Shown here: positions 42,901-50,834 of the stretch, in pieces | How the letters are laid out: the number at the start of each line of letters is the position of its first letter | Numbering within the stretch: position 1 is the first letter of the stretch | Source: Kribbella soli | GTDB lineage: Bacteria; Actinomycetota; Actinomycetes; Propionibacteriales; Kribbellaceae | Reading direction: 5' to 3' | DNA length: 64,000 nt | Assembly (NCBI RefSeq): GCF_004331345.1 | Contig: NZ_SJJZ01000002.1 | Coordinates: 124,001-188,000, forward strand | Notes under the pieces: generated by a model | Database searches by the model: none | What the model was told of the DNA's origin: nothing | The model's input: the letters and a program-made list of their open reading frames with translations, nothing else | Program-made: the position numbers and the translations under genes

Positions 42901-43401
42901 CTGGGGGACCAGTCCGACGGAGCTGTGGTGACGATCGGCGGGATCATCTCCGGGTTGCAGCGGCGGGTGACGAAGAAGGGCGATCCGTGGGCCACGGCAA
43001 CGATCGAGGATCTTGCCGGGTCGGTCGAGTGCCTGTTCTTCCCGGCGACGTACCAGCTGGTGTCCGGGTGCCTGCAGCAGGACGCGGTGGTGTTCGTGAA
43101 GGGGCGGTTGGACAAGCGGGACGACGTACCTCGGCTGATCGGTTCCGAGGTCACGGTTCCTGATCTGGCCACGGTCGGGGTCGTCGAGTTGGAGATGGCG
43201 CAGAGCAACGTCGTACCGCGGACGGTGAACCAGTTGCGGGACCTGCTGGCGGCGCATCCCGGACGGTCGGAGGTGCATCTGCGGGTGCGGGGCTCGGCGA
43301 CCACGACGGTGTACCGGCTGGGGTTCCGGATCGCTGCCGGGCCCGAGTTCTGGGCGGATCTGAAAGCCGAGGTGGCATCGGTCCGTGGTCGCCCTCGATG
43401 A
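39901..43401 (+). CDS. dnaE: DNA polymerase III alpha subunit (DnaE1-type)
   Basis: A 1166-residue replicative-type polymerase. The PHP domain starts at once (HLHVHTQYSLLDG) with metal-ligand histidines present. The palm aspartates are Asp417 and Asp419 (PDVDIDF) and Asp579 (KMDFLGL). Tandem helix-hairpin-helix and an OB domain (VTIGGIISGLQRRVTKKGDPW) follow. QFDLF (938-942) is the sliding-clamp-binding motif. The clamp motif and full PHP domain argue for DnaE1 rather than DnaE2/ImuC, and no imuAB genes are nearby. Its setting beside LysR and LexA is unusual, so it may be an accessory paralogue. GTG start. Confidence 0.94.
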   Translation: MPSFTHLHVHTQYSLLDGAARLKDLFAACAEHGMTHLAISDHGNLHGAYDFFHQAQKAGITPIIGIEAYVAPASRRTKERVFWGQPHQKRDDVSGSGGYTHKTIWARDATGLHNLFRLSSDAYQEGWLQKWPRMDKESLAQWSGGLIASTGCPSGEVQTRLRLGQYDAAVEAAAQYQDIFGKENYFLELMDHGIEIERRVRDGLLDVGRTLGIPPLVTNDSHYTHSAEAKAHDALLCIQTGKSLADPDRFRFDGSGYYLKSAAEMYAVDTSDAWQDGCRNTLMVAERIDTTGMFTKRDLMPRFAVPEGFTEVTWFRDEVLRGMRRRYPDGWDERYQKLAEYEMDVIIQMGFPGYFLVVADFIMWAKGNDIAVGPGRGSAAGSLVSYALGITDLDPIEHGLIFERFLNPERVSMPDVDIDFDERRRVEVIRYVTEKYGADKVAMIGTYGTIKAKNAIKDSARVLGLPYATGDRITKAMPADVGGSGIDLTGITDPKHPRYDEAAEVRSMYENDPDVRTVIDTAKGVEGLVRQMGVHAAGVIMSSESIVDHVPVWVRRSDGVTITQWDYPSCESLGLLKMDFLGLRNLTVIDDAVKMVRATKGLEIELLRLTLDDARTFQLLGRGDTLGVFQFDGTAMRALLRLMRPDQFEDITAVTALYRPGPMAMNSHTNYALRKNGQQEITPIHPELEEPLREVLGITYGLVVYQEQVQKAAQILAGYSLGQADLLRRAMGKKKKEVLDQEFVPFRDGCRQHGFSDAATQAVWDVLVPFAGYAYNKAHAAAYALVSYWTAYLKANHPAEYMAALLTSVKDDKDKSAVYLNECRRMGIKVLPPDINESLANFAAQGEDVVLFGLSAVRNVGSAVVDGIIRSREGGRYASFPDFLAKVESVACSKRAIESLIQAGAFDTVGHTRKGLLARHEELVENAVAVKRKEAEGQFDLFGTSESPVFTLDVSFAADEWDKAALLAREREMLGLYVSDHPLFGLEGVLTERADVGIAQLGDQSDGAVVTIGGIISGLQRRVTKKGDPWATATIEDLAGSVECLFFPATYQLVSGCLQQDAVVFVKGRLDKRDDVPRLIGSEVTVPDLATVGVVELEMAQSNVVPRTVNQLRDLLAAHPGRSEVHLRVRGSATTTVYRLGFRIAAGPEFWADLKAEVASVRGRPR

Positions 43402-43413
43402 GAGGGTGCAGGC

Positions 43414-44211
43414 ATGCATGGTCCGTCAAACGAGGTGCTGGATGCGTTCGGGATGGCTGAGCCTGCGGTTCGGTTGGCGGGCGGACAAGGGGAGACCTGG
43501 CGCTCCGGAGCGGTCGTACTCAAGCGCGCCGACGCGGAGTCCGCATGGCGCGCCGAGGTACTGAGTGCGCTGCCCGAGTCCGGGGACTTCCGGGTGCCGC
43601 GGCCGGTGCGGTCCCAGGACGGTGCGTGGGTCGCGTTCGGGTGGGAGGCCAGTGAGTTGCTGGTTGGTGCGACGGACGTTCGGCGGCAGGACGAGGTCCT
43701 CACTGCTGCGGCCGCGTTCCATGAGGCCGTTGCGGGGCTGCCGCGGCCGGAGTTCATCGACACCCGTCACGATCCGTGGGCGGACGGCGACCGGGTCGCC
43801 TGGCGAGAACAGTCGGTCGACGGAAGTCCGGCGTACGTCGAACTCGTCGGGCCGCTCGTCGCCGCGTGGCGGCCGGTGGACCTGGTGGCGCAGGTGGTGC
43901 AGGGTGATCTGCCGGGGAACGTGATGTTCGCCGACGGTCTCCCGCCGGCGATCATCGACTGGCCGGTCTACTGGCGACCGCCGTCCTGGGCGGCGGCTGT
44001 CGCGGTCGCCGATGCACTGTGCTGGTACGGCGCTGAACCGGAGCTCGCGGCGCGCTGGGCGCAGTTGCCCGAGTGGGGCCAGATGCTCGTGCGCGCGCTG
44101 ATCTACCGCATGACGACCGACGACCTCGCCGCGGGCGCCGCGACCTGGACGGACGCCCGTCGCGCGGCCTACGCGCCCGTCATCGAGCTCGCGCTCTCGT
44201 ACGTCGGCTGA
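43414..44211 (+). CDS. TIGR02569-like aminoglycoside-phosphotransferase-fold protein
   Basis: A 265-residue protein resembling the actinobacterial family TIGR02569. EVLDAFGMAEPAVRLAGGQGETW and RPVRSQDGAWVAFGWEASELL are characteristic. QGDLPGNVMF and AIIDWPVYWRPP correspond to the catalytic and metal loops of kinase-fold APH proteins, with His replaced by Gln in the former. The substrate is unknown. It begins 12 bases after the dnaE stop and is probably in the same operon. From memory, the family is usually found beside DNA helicase genes, so linkage to a DNA polymerase gene is of interest. Confidence 0.75.
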   Translation: MHGPSNEVLDAFGMAEPAVRLAGGQGETWRSGAVVLKRADAESAWRAEVLSALPESGDFRVPRPVRSQDGAWVAFGWEASELLVGATDVRRQDEVLTAAAAFHEAVAGLPRPEFIDTRHDPWADGDRVAWREQSVDGSPAYVELVGPLVAAWRPVDLVAQVVQGDLPGNVMFADGLPPAIIDWPVYWRPPSWAAAVAVADALCWYGAEPELAARWAQLPEWGQMLVRALIYRMTTDDLAAGAATWTDARRAAYAPVIELALSYVG

Positions 44212-45356
44212 GTAGCGCGACCTGCGGCCCGGACGGCCAGTGGAATGGTGCCGAAGGCAAGCACTCCGAGGGCGGCGCCGATCCAGCCGACCGCGGAATA
44301 GCCCGCGCCCGCATCGAGCGCCAGGCCGCCGAGCCAGGGGCCGACCGTGATGCCGACGTTGAAGGCCGAGATGTTGAAGGCGGCGGCGAGCGTCGGCGCG
44401 GACCCGGCGACACTGAACACCCGCGAGTTCACCGCCGGATTGGTGGCGAAGCCGAACGTCCCGACGCCGATGATCGCTGGAATGGCGAGCCATGGTGTGC
44501 CGGTCGCGAGGGCGAGCACGATCGCCGCTGCGATCACTCCGGTCAGGCTGATCACGAGCGTGCTGAACGGTCGCTGATCCGCGGTGCGTCCGCTGATCGT
44601 GATCCCGGCCAGCGCGCCGACGCCGTACAGCGCCAGGATCACCGGCACCCAGGCCGCGGACAGACCGGTGGTCTCGGTGAGCAGGGGAGCGAGGTAGCTG
44701 AAGATCACCAGGATCGCGCCGGTCGACAGCGCCGTCGTCGCGTACGCGAGCCAGAGCTGCGGATTCGCCATGCTGCGGAGTTCGAGACGCAGCCGGGGAG
44801 CGCTCTCTGCGCGTCCCCGCGGGATCGTCGCGACCACGCCGCCGATCGCGAGGACCGACAGGACGGCGACCGCCCAGAACGCTGACCGCCAACCGAGGTG
44901 CTGGCCGAGCAACGTACCGGCAGGCAGCCCGACGATCGTGGCCACGGTGAGACCGCTCGCCAGGACGCTCATCGCCTTGGCGCGCGCTTCCGGTCCGGCC
45001 AGCTCGATCGCGGTCACCGAGGCGACCGCCCAGAACCCGGCGTACACGAAGGCGCCCGCGACGCGGGTCGCGACCAGCACGCCGTACGACGAGGTGAGTG
45101 CGCCGGCCACGTGGGTGAGCGCGAAGATCGCGAGGAAGGCGAGCATCGCGGCGTGCCGGGACCAGCGCAGCGTGGTGACGGCCAGGATCGGTGCGCCGAC
45201 GAGCATGCCGATGGCGAACGCGGAGATCAGCAGGCCGGCCGCGGGGATCGACACGTTCAGATCGGTCGCGATCTCGGGGAGCAGACCGGCGAGCATCAGC
45301 TCGGACGTGCCCTGGGCGAAGATCGCCAGGCCGAGCAGATAGACAGCGCGGGGCAT
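44169..45356 (-). CDS. MFS transporter (Cmx/CmrA-like, DHA1 drug exporter type)
   Basis: A 395-residue transporter with 12 predicted helices. FAQGTSELMLAGLLPEIATDL begins helix 1, with a polar pair seen in this exporter group. RVAGAFVYAGFWAVASVTA contains the motif C-like region, and GLPAGTLLGQHLGWRSAFW is motif C proper. Close relatives export chloramphenicol or other small hydrophobic drugs. A TetR gene lies 67 bases upstream on the same strand and similar operator sites precede both. The 3' end overlaps the TIGR02569 gene by 43 bases. Confidence 0.9.
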   Translation of the reverse strand: MPRAVYLLGLAIFAQGTSELMLAGLLPEIATDLNVSIPAAGLLISAFAIGMLVGAPILAVTTLRWSRHAAMLAFLAIFALTHVAGALTSSYGVLVATRVAGAFVYAGFWAVASVTAIELAGPEARAKAMSVLASGLTVATIVGLPAGTLLGQHLGWRSAFWAVAVLSVLAIGGVVATIPRGRAESAPRLRLELRSMANPQLWLAYATTALSTGAILVIFSYLAPLLTETTGLSAAWVPVILALYGVGALAGITISGRTADQRPFSTLVISLTGVIAAAIVLALATGTPWLAIPAIIGVGTFGFATNPAVNSRVFSVAGSAPTLAAAFNISAFNVGITVGPWLGGLALDAGAGYSAVGWIGAALGVLAFGTIPLAVRAAGRATQPTYESASSMTGA

Positions 45357-45370
45357 GAGGGCCTCTCAGT

Positions 45371-45392
45371 ATTAGATCGATCGGTTCAAAAC
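45371..45392. promoter_or_regulatory. Putative TetR operator before the MFS gene
   Basis: GATCGATC (45375-45382) followed by CAAAAC (45387-45392), inside an imperfect inverted repeat TTAGATCGATCGGTTCAA. The same pair of motifs is found before the TetR gene itself (46027-46040), suggesting control of both by one regulator. Confidence 0.45.
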
Positions 45393-45423
45393 GTCGGCGT
45401 GCTGAACCGAGGAGTGGTGGGAT

Positions 45424-45999
45424 TCAGAAACTGCGCAGGGTTGCCTCGACGACGACCCGCTGACTCTCGGGGGTCGCACCACGGCGGGCGGCCACGCGCA
45501 GGCCGCCGAGAACGGTGAAGACGTACGTCGCGAGCCCGGCCGCATCCTGCTCCGGGTCGATCTCACCGGCCGCCTGCGCCGCCTGGATGGCAGTCGTCAG
45601 GGCGGCCAGCTTGACCTCGTGATCGCGATCGAGGCGACCGACGACCTCGGCGTCCTTCGGGCCGAGCTCCACGATCGTGTTGATCACGAAGCATCCGGCC
45701 GGCTCACCGGGATCGGGCTCCACCGCGGTCCACAGGATGCGCCGGACCCGCTCGCGGACCGGCAGCGTCTCGTCCTGGATGACCTCGAGCTGGGCGGTGG
45801 TGAAGCGGTCGACGTACCGCTGCAGTGCGCGGTCGAACAGATCGCGCTTGCTGGTGAAGGTGTTGTAGATGCTGCTCCGGCCGAGTCCGGTCGCCGCGCA
45901 GAGGTCCTGTGTCGAGGTCGCCTCGTAGCCCGAGGTCCAGAACACCCGCATCGCGGCATCCAGGGCACGGTCCTCGTCGAACGTCCTCGGTCTCGGCAT
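45424..45999 (-). CDS. TetR-family transcriptional regulator
   Basis: A 191-residue repressor. RALDAAMRVFWTSGYEATS and CAATGLGRSSIYNTFTSK form the HTH; the C-terminal part has GCFVINTIVELGP, typical of the TetR_C group near AcrR/NemR-like proteins. The ATG at 45999 gives MPRPRTFDEDRA, the usual start. It precedes the MFS gene and probably represses both genes through the two GATCGATC sites. Confidence 0.9.
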   Translation of the reverse strand: MPRPRTFDEDRALDAAMRVFWTSGYEATSTQDLCAATGLGRSSIYNTFTSKRDLFDRALQRYVDRFTTAQLEVIQDETLPVRERVRRILWTAVEPDPGEPAGCFVINTIVELGPKDAEVVGRLDRDHEVKLAALTTAIQAAQAAGEIDPEQDAAGLATYVFTVLGGLRVAARRGATPESQRVVVEATLRSF

Positions 46000-46020
46000 G
46001 TCGGCGAGCATAGCACGTTA

Positions 46021-46040
46021 TGGACTGATCGATCCAAAAC
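46021..46040. promoter_or_regulatory. Putative TetR operator before its own gene
   Basis: TGGACTGATCGATCCAAAAC contains GATCGATC and CAAAAC, also found before the MFS gene. TGGA and TCCA make the site partly palindromic. It lies 22 bases upstream of the TetR start codon. Confidence 0.45.
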
Positions 46041-46173
46041 ATGCCGCCCGGCGGCTGAACTTCCTGCGCCGATAGCATCTGGCCATCGAGGCGAGTGCCG
46101 GAAGCTCTTCGACAGGAGCGCAGGCGCTCGCCTTCACTTGGGGGCACCGTCCAACGATGAACTGGGGAGCAAT

Positions 46174-48201
46174 GTGAGGTTGTTCAGACCTGGGGGGCTC
46201 GCTCTTGCCCTTGGCCTGGTCGCCGGAGTCGCTTTAAGCGGACCGGCCACTGCTGAAGAGACCAAGACCGTTTCGTACCGCGGTTACCAAGTGAAAGTCC
46301 CGGCCAGCTGGCCGGTGGTCGACCTGGCCGCGAACCCGACCGCCTGTGTGCGGCTCGATCAGCCGGCCGTGTACCTGGGCCGCAGCACGGCGCAGGCCAA
46401 CTGCCCGGCGCACCTCGTCGGCCGGAGTTCCGGCCTGATCCTGGAGCCGCTGACGACGGCGCAGCCGTCCCGCGACGGACTCCTCCGTCGCGAGATCGCG
46501 GACGCGGGCGTGCTGGCGACGGCGTACTACGCACCGGGCGACGAGACCACGGCGAACGACGTACTCGCGACCGGCCGCGTGGTGACGAAGACGCCGTCGG
46601 CGCGCGTCGCGCAGCAGGCTGCGGTCACGCCGTCGATCGTTGCGACAGGCAACTTCGCCGGCCAGGGGTTCGACGCGTGCGATGCGCCGCCGCAGTCCAC
46701 GATGGACGCGTGGCGCCCCGCGTACCAGGGCATCGGCATCTACATCAGTGGCGGTGTGCGTACGTGTGCCACCCAGCCGAACCTGACCGCTGACTGGGTG
46801 TCGACGAATGCCGCGAAGGGGTGGCAGTTCCTGCTCCTGGACGTCGGCCTGCAGGCACCGTGTACGACGAGGTTCCCGGTCGCGAGCCGGATTTCGTCCG
46901 TCCCGTCGACGGCGGTCACGCAGGGCCGGAACGCCGCGATCAACGCGGTCGCCGCTGCACAGGCGCTCGGGTTCGCGCAGCGGAGCGCGATCTACAGCGA
47001 CATCGAGGGCTATCCGTCGACTGCCGCGTGCAAAGCGTCCGTCCTTTCGTACTTGAGTGGCTGGACCCAGGAACTGAACTCGCGTGGGTACCTCGGCGGC
47101 GCGTACGTCAGCGCCTCCTCGGGCGGCGTCGATCTGGCCAGCGCGTACACCAGCACGGCGTACACGCGACCGGACAACATCTGGTTCGCGCACTGGGGCT
47201 ATACGCCCGTCGGGTCGACTCGTTACATCCCGGATACCTACTGGAACAACCACCAGCGGGTGCACCAGTACGCCAACCTGACTGAGACCAACGGTGGCGT
47301 GACGCTGAACATCGACAAGAATTACCTGAACCTGACCGCCCCGCCGCCACCGGTGAGCAGCTTCACCGTGTCGGGTGGGGTCGCGGCCGCCACGCTGCGT
47401 TGGACCAAGCCCGCCAACACGACGCTCGGGCAGATCATGGTCCGCGCCGCGTCCGGTTCGACACCGCCGCCGCTGCCGACGTCCGGTACGCCGATCTACA
47501 ACGGCACGGCGAGCCTGTTCACTCACACCGGGCTGGCGAACTCGGCCAGCTACGCGTACCGCGTGTGGGTGAAGGACAGCAAGGGCAAGATCGGACCGGG
47601 CGTCGACGTACGTCTGGTCGGTTCCAAGGCGACGATCGGGGCGAGTGCGGCGTCGATCATGTACACCACTGCGGTGACGCTTTCGACGGCCGTGACCCGG
47701 CTCGACGGCGCCAAGCTGGCCGGCGTACCGGTGGTGCTGTACTCGAAGGCGAAGAACGGCAGCAAGTGGGCGACGGTCGGCACGTTCACCTCCGACGCGA
47801 ATGGTGTGGCGAAGGCGTCGCAGAAGCCGGCGGTGTCGACGTACTACATGTGGGGCTACAACGGTGCCACCGGTGTGCTCGGGACGCGGAGCGCAGCGCC
47901 ACTGATTCAGGTCCATCCGGCGATGTCGGCGTACCTGACTCCGGCGGCGATCGCGCTCGGCGGATCGACTCTGCTGTACGGCTACCTGAACCCGGCCCAC
48001 GCCGGTACGACGGCGTACCTGCAGCGTCGCTCCGGTACGTCGTGGGTAGCCGTGACGACCGGGAAGCTGACGACGAACGGCAAGTACGCGTTCAGCATCA
48101 AGCCGACCGCGCGCGGCACGTACACGTACCGCGTGGTGTGGCTTGCGGACGCCGACCACCAGGGCACGCAGACTGCGTCGAAGGTCCTGACGGTTAGCTA
48201 A
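46174..48201 (+). CDS. Secreted DUF1906 (Rv2525c-like glycoside-hydrolase-like) protein with FN3 and Ig-like domains
   Basis: A 675-residue exported protein. The signal peptide (RLFRPGGLALALGLVAGVAL, cleavage near ATAEE) is followed by a ~130-residue domain. A DUF1906 TIM barrel (about 160-385) starts GQGFDACDAPPQSTMDAW and includes YISGG, IYSDIEGY and HQYAN. DUF1906 proteins resemble GH25-like cell-wall or capsule hydrolases. A fibronectin type III domain and one or two Ig-like domains fill the C-terminus. GTG start at 46174 after GGGGAGC. The stop overlaps the convergent LysR stop (CTAA). Confidence 0.87.
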   Translation: MRLFRPGGLALALGLVAGVALSGPATAEETKTVSYRGYQVKVPASWPVVDLAANPTACVRLDQPAVYLGRSTAQANCPAHLVGRSSGLILEPLTTAQPSRDGLLRREIADAGVLATAYYAPGDETTANDVLATGRVVTKTPSARVAQQAAVTPSIVATGNFAGQGFDACDAPPQSTMDAWRPAYQGIGIYISGGVRTCATQPNLTADWVSTNAAKGWQFLLLDVGLQAPCTTRFPVASRISSVPSTAVTQGRNAAINAVAAAQALGFAQRSAIYSDIEGYPSTAACKASVLSYLSGWTQELNSRGYLGGAYVSASSGGVDLASAYTSTAYTRPDNIWFAHWGYTPVGSTRYIPDTYWNNHQRVHQYANLTETNGGVTLNIDKNYLNLTAPPPPVSSFTVSGGVAAATLRWTKPANTTLGQIMVRAASGSTPPPLPTSGTPIYNGTASLFTHTGLANSASYAYRVWVKDSKGKIGPGVDVRLVGSKATIGASAASIMYTTAVTLSTAVTRLDGAKLAGVPVVLYSKAKNGSKWATVGTFTSDANGVAKASQKPAVSTYYMWGYNGATGVLGTRSAAPLIQVHPAMSAYLTPAAIALGGSTLLYGYLNPAHAGTTAYLQRRSGTSWVAVTTGKLTTNGKYAFSIKPTARGTYTYRVVWLADADHQGTQTASKVLTVS

Positions 48202-49067
48202 ATCAGGGTGGCCGCCGCACTTCGCGCGAGCTCGATCGCGTGCGCCGCAAGCGGTGAGTGCGTGCGGCCGGCCTGCCACAGCAAGAAGATCTCCCGCGGC
48301 GGGAGTTCTGGCGCGAGCTGATGCAGCGCCAGACTCTCGTCGTCCCGGAGTACGGCGAGACGCGGCATCAGTGCTGCGCCGAGGCCGGCGCGAACCATCG
48401 CGAGCAGGGCCTCGTTGCCCTCGGTGCGGAACACGACCTGTGGACTGATGCCGCGGGCGTTCAGGAAGTCTTCGACGACTGCCTGGTGGCAGATCGCCGG
48501 ATGCGCGACCAGCGACAGTCCGTCGAGCGTCTCGAGCGGGACCTGCCCGGCGGGGAAATCGCCGGGCCGCGCGACGAGAAAGTACGGGTCGTCCAGCAGT
48601 TTGAGGTCCTCGATGCCGTCACTGCCGCGGCCGTCGAAGAACATCAGGTCGAGCCCGGTGAGGTCGGGATCGTCGGTCTCCTCCTCGAACAGCCGGATGT
48701 CGCAGCCCGGATGCGCGTCGCGGAGTCCGCCAATCACCTGCGGCAGCAGTGTGTTCGACACCGTCTGGAACGTGCCGATGTCGATCCGGCTGTCGCCTGC
48801 CCGGAACCGCTCGATGCCGTCGCGCATCTCGTCGGCGCGACGCAGCAGGTCGCGTCCGTGCTGCAGGACGACGGTGCCCAGCGGGGTGATCCGGACAGGC
48901 TTGGGCCCACCCGGCCGGTCGAACAGCGGACCGCCGGCCGCCTTCTCCAGAATCGCGATCTGCTGGCTGACGCTCGATTGGGTGTACCGGAGCCTGCTCG
49001 CGGCGCGGCCGAACGACCCCTCGTCGGCGACAGCGGCCAGCGTCGCCAGATGCCGTAACTCATACAT
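48198..49067 (-). CDS. LysR-family transcriptional regulator
   Basis: A 289-residue LTTR. LAAVADEGSFGRAASRLRYTQSSVSQQIAILE is the DNA-binding region (HTH at AASRLRYTQSSVSQQI). The effector domain begins near 92. It is divergent from an alpha/beta hydrolase/LLM operon and probably controls it through the repeats in the 84-base gap. Effector unknown. Confidence 0.9.
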   Translation of the reverse strand: MYELRHLATLAAVADEGSFGRAASRLRYTQSSVSQQIAILEKAAGGPLFDRPGGPKPVRITPLGTVVLQHGRDLLRRADEMRDGIERFRAGDSRIDIGTFQTVSNTLLPQVIGGLRDAHPGCDIRLFEEETDDPDLTGLDLMFFDGRGSDGIEDLKLLDDPYFLVARPGDFPAGQVPLETLDGLSLVAHPAICHQAVVEDFLNARGISPQVVFRTEGNEALLAMVRAGLGAALMPRLAVLRDDESLALHQLAPELPPREIFLLWQAGRTHSPLAAHAIELARSAAATLI

Positions 49068-49091
49068 GCCAGCACTCTATCGCCGATGGCG

Positions 49092-49118
49092 ATCGCTTTG
49101 ATCAGAATCAATCGCTTT
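49092..49118. promoter_or_regulatory. Candidate LysR-binding region
   Basis: The intergenic region has a direct repeat of ATCGCTTT (49092-49099 and 49111-49118) that brackets a perfect inverted repeat TTGAT-CAGA-ATCAA (49098-49111). LysR regulators bind such T-N11/12-A dyads between divergent genes. Confidence 0.45.
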
Positions 49119-49151
49119 TCACGATGATCGCCGGGCTTCTACGGTCGAAGC

Positions 49152-49982
49152 ATGACAACTTACCCAGTCAACAACGTCGAAATCTGCGCAGAGACATACG
49201 GCGACCCCGCCGAGCCCGCGGTCCTGCTGATCCACGGCGGGGGCGCGTCCATGCTCTGGTGGGACGCCCGGCTGTGCACCGAGCTGGCCGCGCGCGGCCG
49301 CTTCGTGATCCGGTACGACCAGCGCGACACCGGCCGCTCGACGTCGTTCCCGACCGGTGCACCGGGCTATGCGATGAGCGACCTGGCGCTGGACGCCGTC
49401 GGTCTGCTCGATGCACTCGGCGTCGATCGGGCGCACGTGGTGGCGCAGTCGATGTCCGGCGGTACGGCGTTGATACTTGGTGTCGACCACCCGTCGCGAG
49501 TCGCTTCGCTGACGTTCGTGTCGACGAGCACCGGCGACGAGGGCCTGCCGCCGCCATCGGCTGACATGCCACGGCTGGGTACGCCGGACTTCGCCGACGC
49601 CGCTGCGGTCGAGGAGTACGTCGTACGGTCGATCGAAGCCGAAGCGGCGGGCAACTTCGACGAGACCGAGGCGCGGGCGCTGGTACGGGCGGACATGGCG
49701 CGGGCGAGGAACTACGAGGGCGCGCTGACGAACCACTTCGCGATGACGTTCGACGGACCGCGGAACGGTGGATTCGGCGACCTGACGATGCCGGTTCTCG
49801 TGCTGCACGGCGACGCGGATCCGTTGCTTCCGTTGCCGCACGGTGAATCAATCCGCGACGCGGTGCCGGGCGCTCGGCTAGCAGTGCTAGCGGGCATGGG
49901 GCACGGGCTGTCGGCGCCGTACTGGAAGACCTTTGTCGACGAGCTCATCGAGCACACGGCGCACGCTGGGGAGCAATCATGA
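49152..49982 (+). CDS. Alpha/beta hydrolase
   Basis: A 276-residue hydrolase. VLLIHGGGASMLWW is the oxyanion region, and IRYDQRDTGRST a common motif for epoxide hydrolase or haloperoxidase-like members. The nucleophile elbow reads AQSMSGG, retaining Ser but with Ala and Ser at the usual Gly positions. Asp lies in LHGDADPLLP and His in GMGHGLS. The stop overlaps the LLM gene start (ATGA). The reaction is unknown. Confidence 0.87.
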   Translation: MTTYPVNNVEICAETYGDPAEPAVLLIHGGGASMLWWDARLCTELAARGRFVIRYDQRDTGRSTSFPTGAPGYAMSDLALDAVGLLDALGVDRAHVVAQSMSGGTALILGVDHPSRVASLTFVSTSTGDEGLPPPSADMPRLGTPDFADAAAVEEYVVRSIEAEAAGNFDETEARALVRADMARARNYEGALTNHFAMTFDGPRNGGFGDLTMPVLVLHGDADPLLPLPHGESIRDAVPGARLAVLAGMGHGLSAPYWKTFVDELIEHTAHAGEQS

Positions 49983-50779
49983 AGTACGCCGTCTGGCTGC
50001 CGCTGTTCGACAAGTTGTCCGATCCGGTCGAGGTCACGCGGCTCGCGGCTGCGTCCGAGGAGGCCGGGTGGGACGGGTTCTTCCTCTGGGACCAGCTGTG
50101 GTGGCGCGAACCGATCCGCGAGGTGTCAGACCCGTGGATCACGATGAGCGCGATGGCGACGGCCACCGAACGGCTGCGGATCGGCCCGATGGTTTCGCCG
50201 ATCGCGCGCCGGCGGCCGACGAAGCTGTTGCGTGAGACAACGACCCTGGACCGGCTCTCGGGCGGCCGGCTGATCCTCGGGGTCGGGCTGGGCAGCGACC
50301 GGTTCGCGCAGGAGTACTCCAAGACCGGCGAGGAGGTCAACGACCGGGCGCGCGCCGAGCGGATGGACGAGACGCTCGACATCCTCACTGCCGGGTGGAC
50401 GGGGGAGCCGGTGAACCACCACGGCAAGCACTACCTCGTCGACGACGTCCAGTTCCTGCCACGACCGGTGGCCGGCCGAGTGCCCGTGTGGCTCGCCGGG
50501 TTCCCGGGCAACGCGAAGCCGGTCCGGCGGGCGGCGCGGTACGACGGCTTCTTCCCGGTCAACCTCACGTCACCGGACCAGGTGGCCGAGCCTGCCGCCG
50601 TACTGCGGGAACTGCGCGGCAATCTGGACGACTACGACATCGCGGTAGCCCTGGAGCCGTCGGTCGATCCACGCCCGTACGCCGAGGCCGGGGCGACGTG
50701 GTGCCTGATGGACGTCGACCCCGCGACGCTGCGACTGGCCGACGTACGCGCCATGATCGCGGCCGGTCCTCAGAACTAG
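49979..50779 (+). CDS. LLM-class flavin/F420-dependent oxidoreductase
   Basis: A 266-residue TIM-barrel oxidoreductase of the luciferase-like family. AASEEAGWDGFFLWDQL and IGPMVSPIARRRPTKLLRET are typical, and GGRLILGVGLG is the phosphate-binding loop. Its start overlaps the hydrolase stop by four bases, so both are translationally coupled and probably act on one pathway. Whether it uses F420 or FMN cannot be decided. Confidence 0.88.
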   Translation: MKYAVWLPLFDKLSDPVEVTRLAAASEEAGWDGFFLWDQLWWREPIREVSDPWITMSAMATATERLRIGPMVSPIARRRPTKLLRETTTLDRLSGGRLILGVGLGSDRFAQEYSKTGEEVNDRARAERMDETLDILTAGWTGEPVNHHGKHYLVDDVQFLPRPVAGRVPVWLAGFPGNAKPVRRAARYDGFFPVNLTSPDQVAEPAAVLRELRGNLDDYDIAVALEPSVDPRPYAEAGATWCLMDVDPATLRLADVRAMIAAGPQN

Positions 50780-50834
50780 CTGATGACGATCCATAGGTGT
50801 CTAATCGAAGGGATGCGGTAATACGGAGGAGCGC

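Noticed and set aside
39784..43419. 1211-codon open frame opposite dnaE
   Set aside because: It is a mirror of the dnaE coding sequence; composition is His/Arg/Gln/Val-rich and has no recognisable domain.
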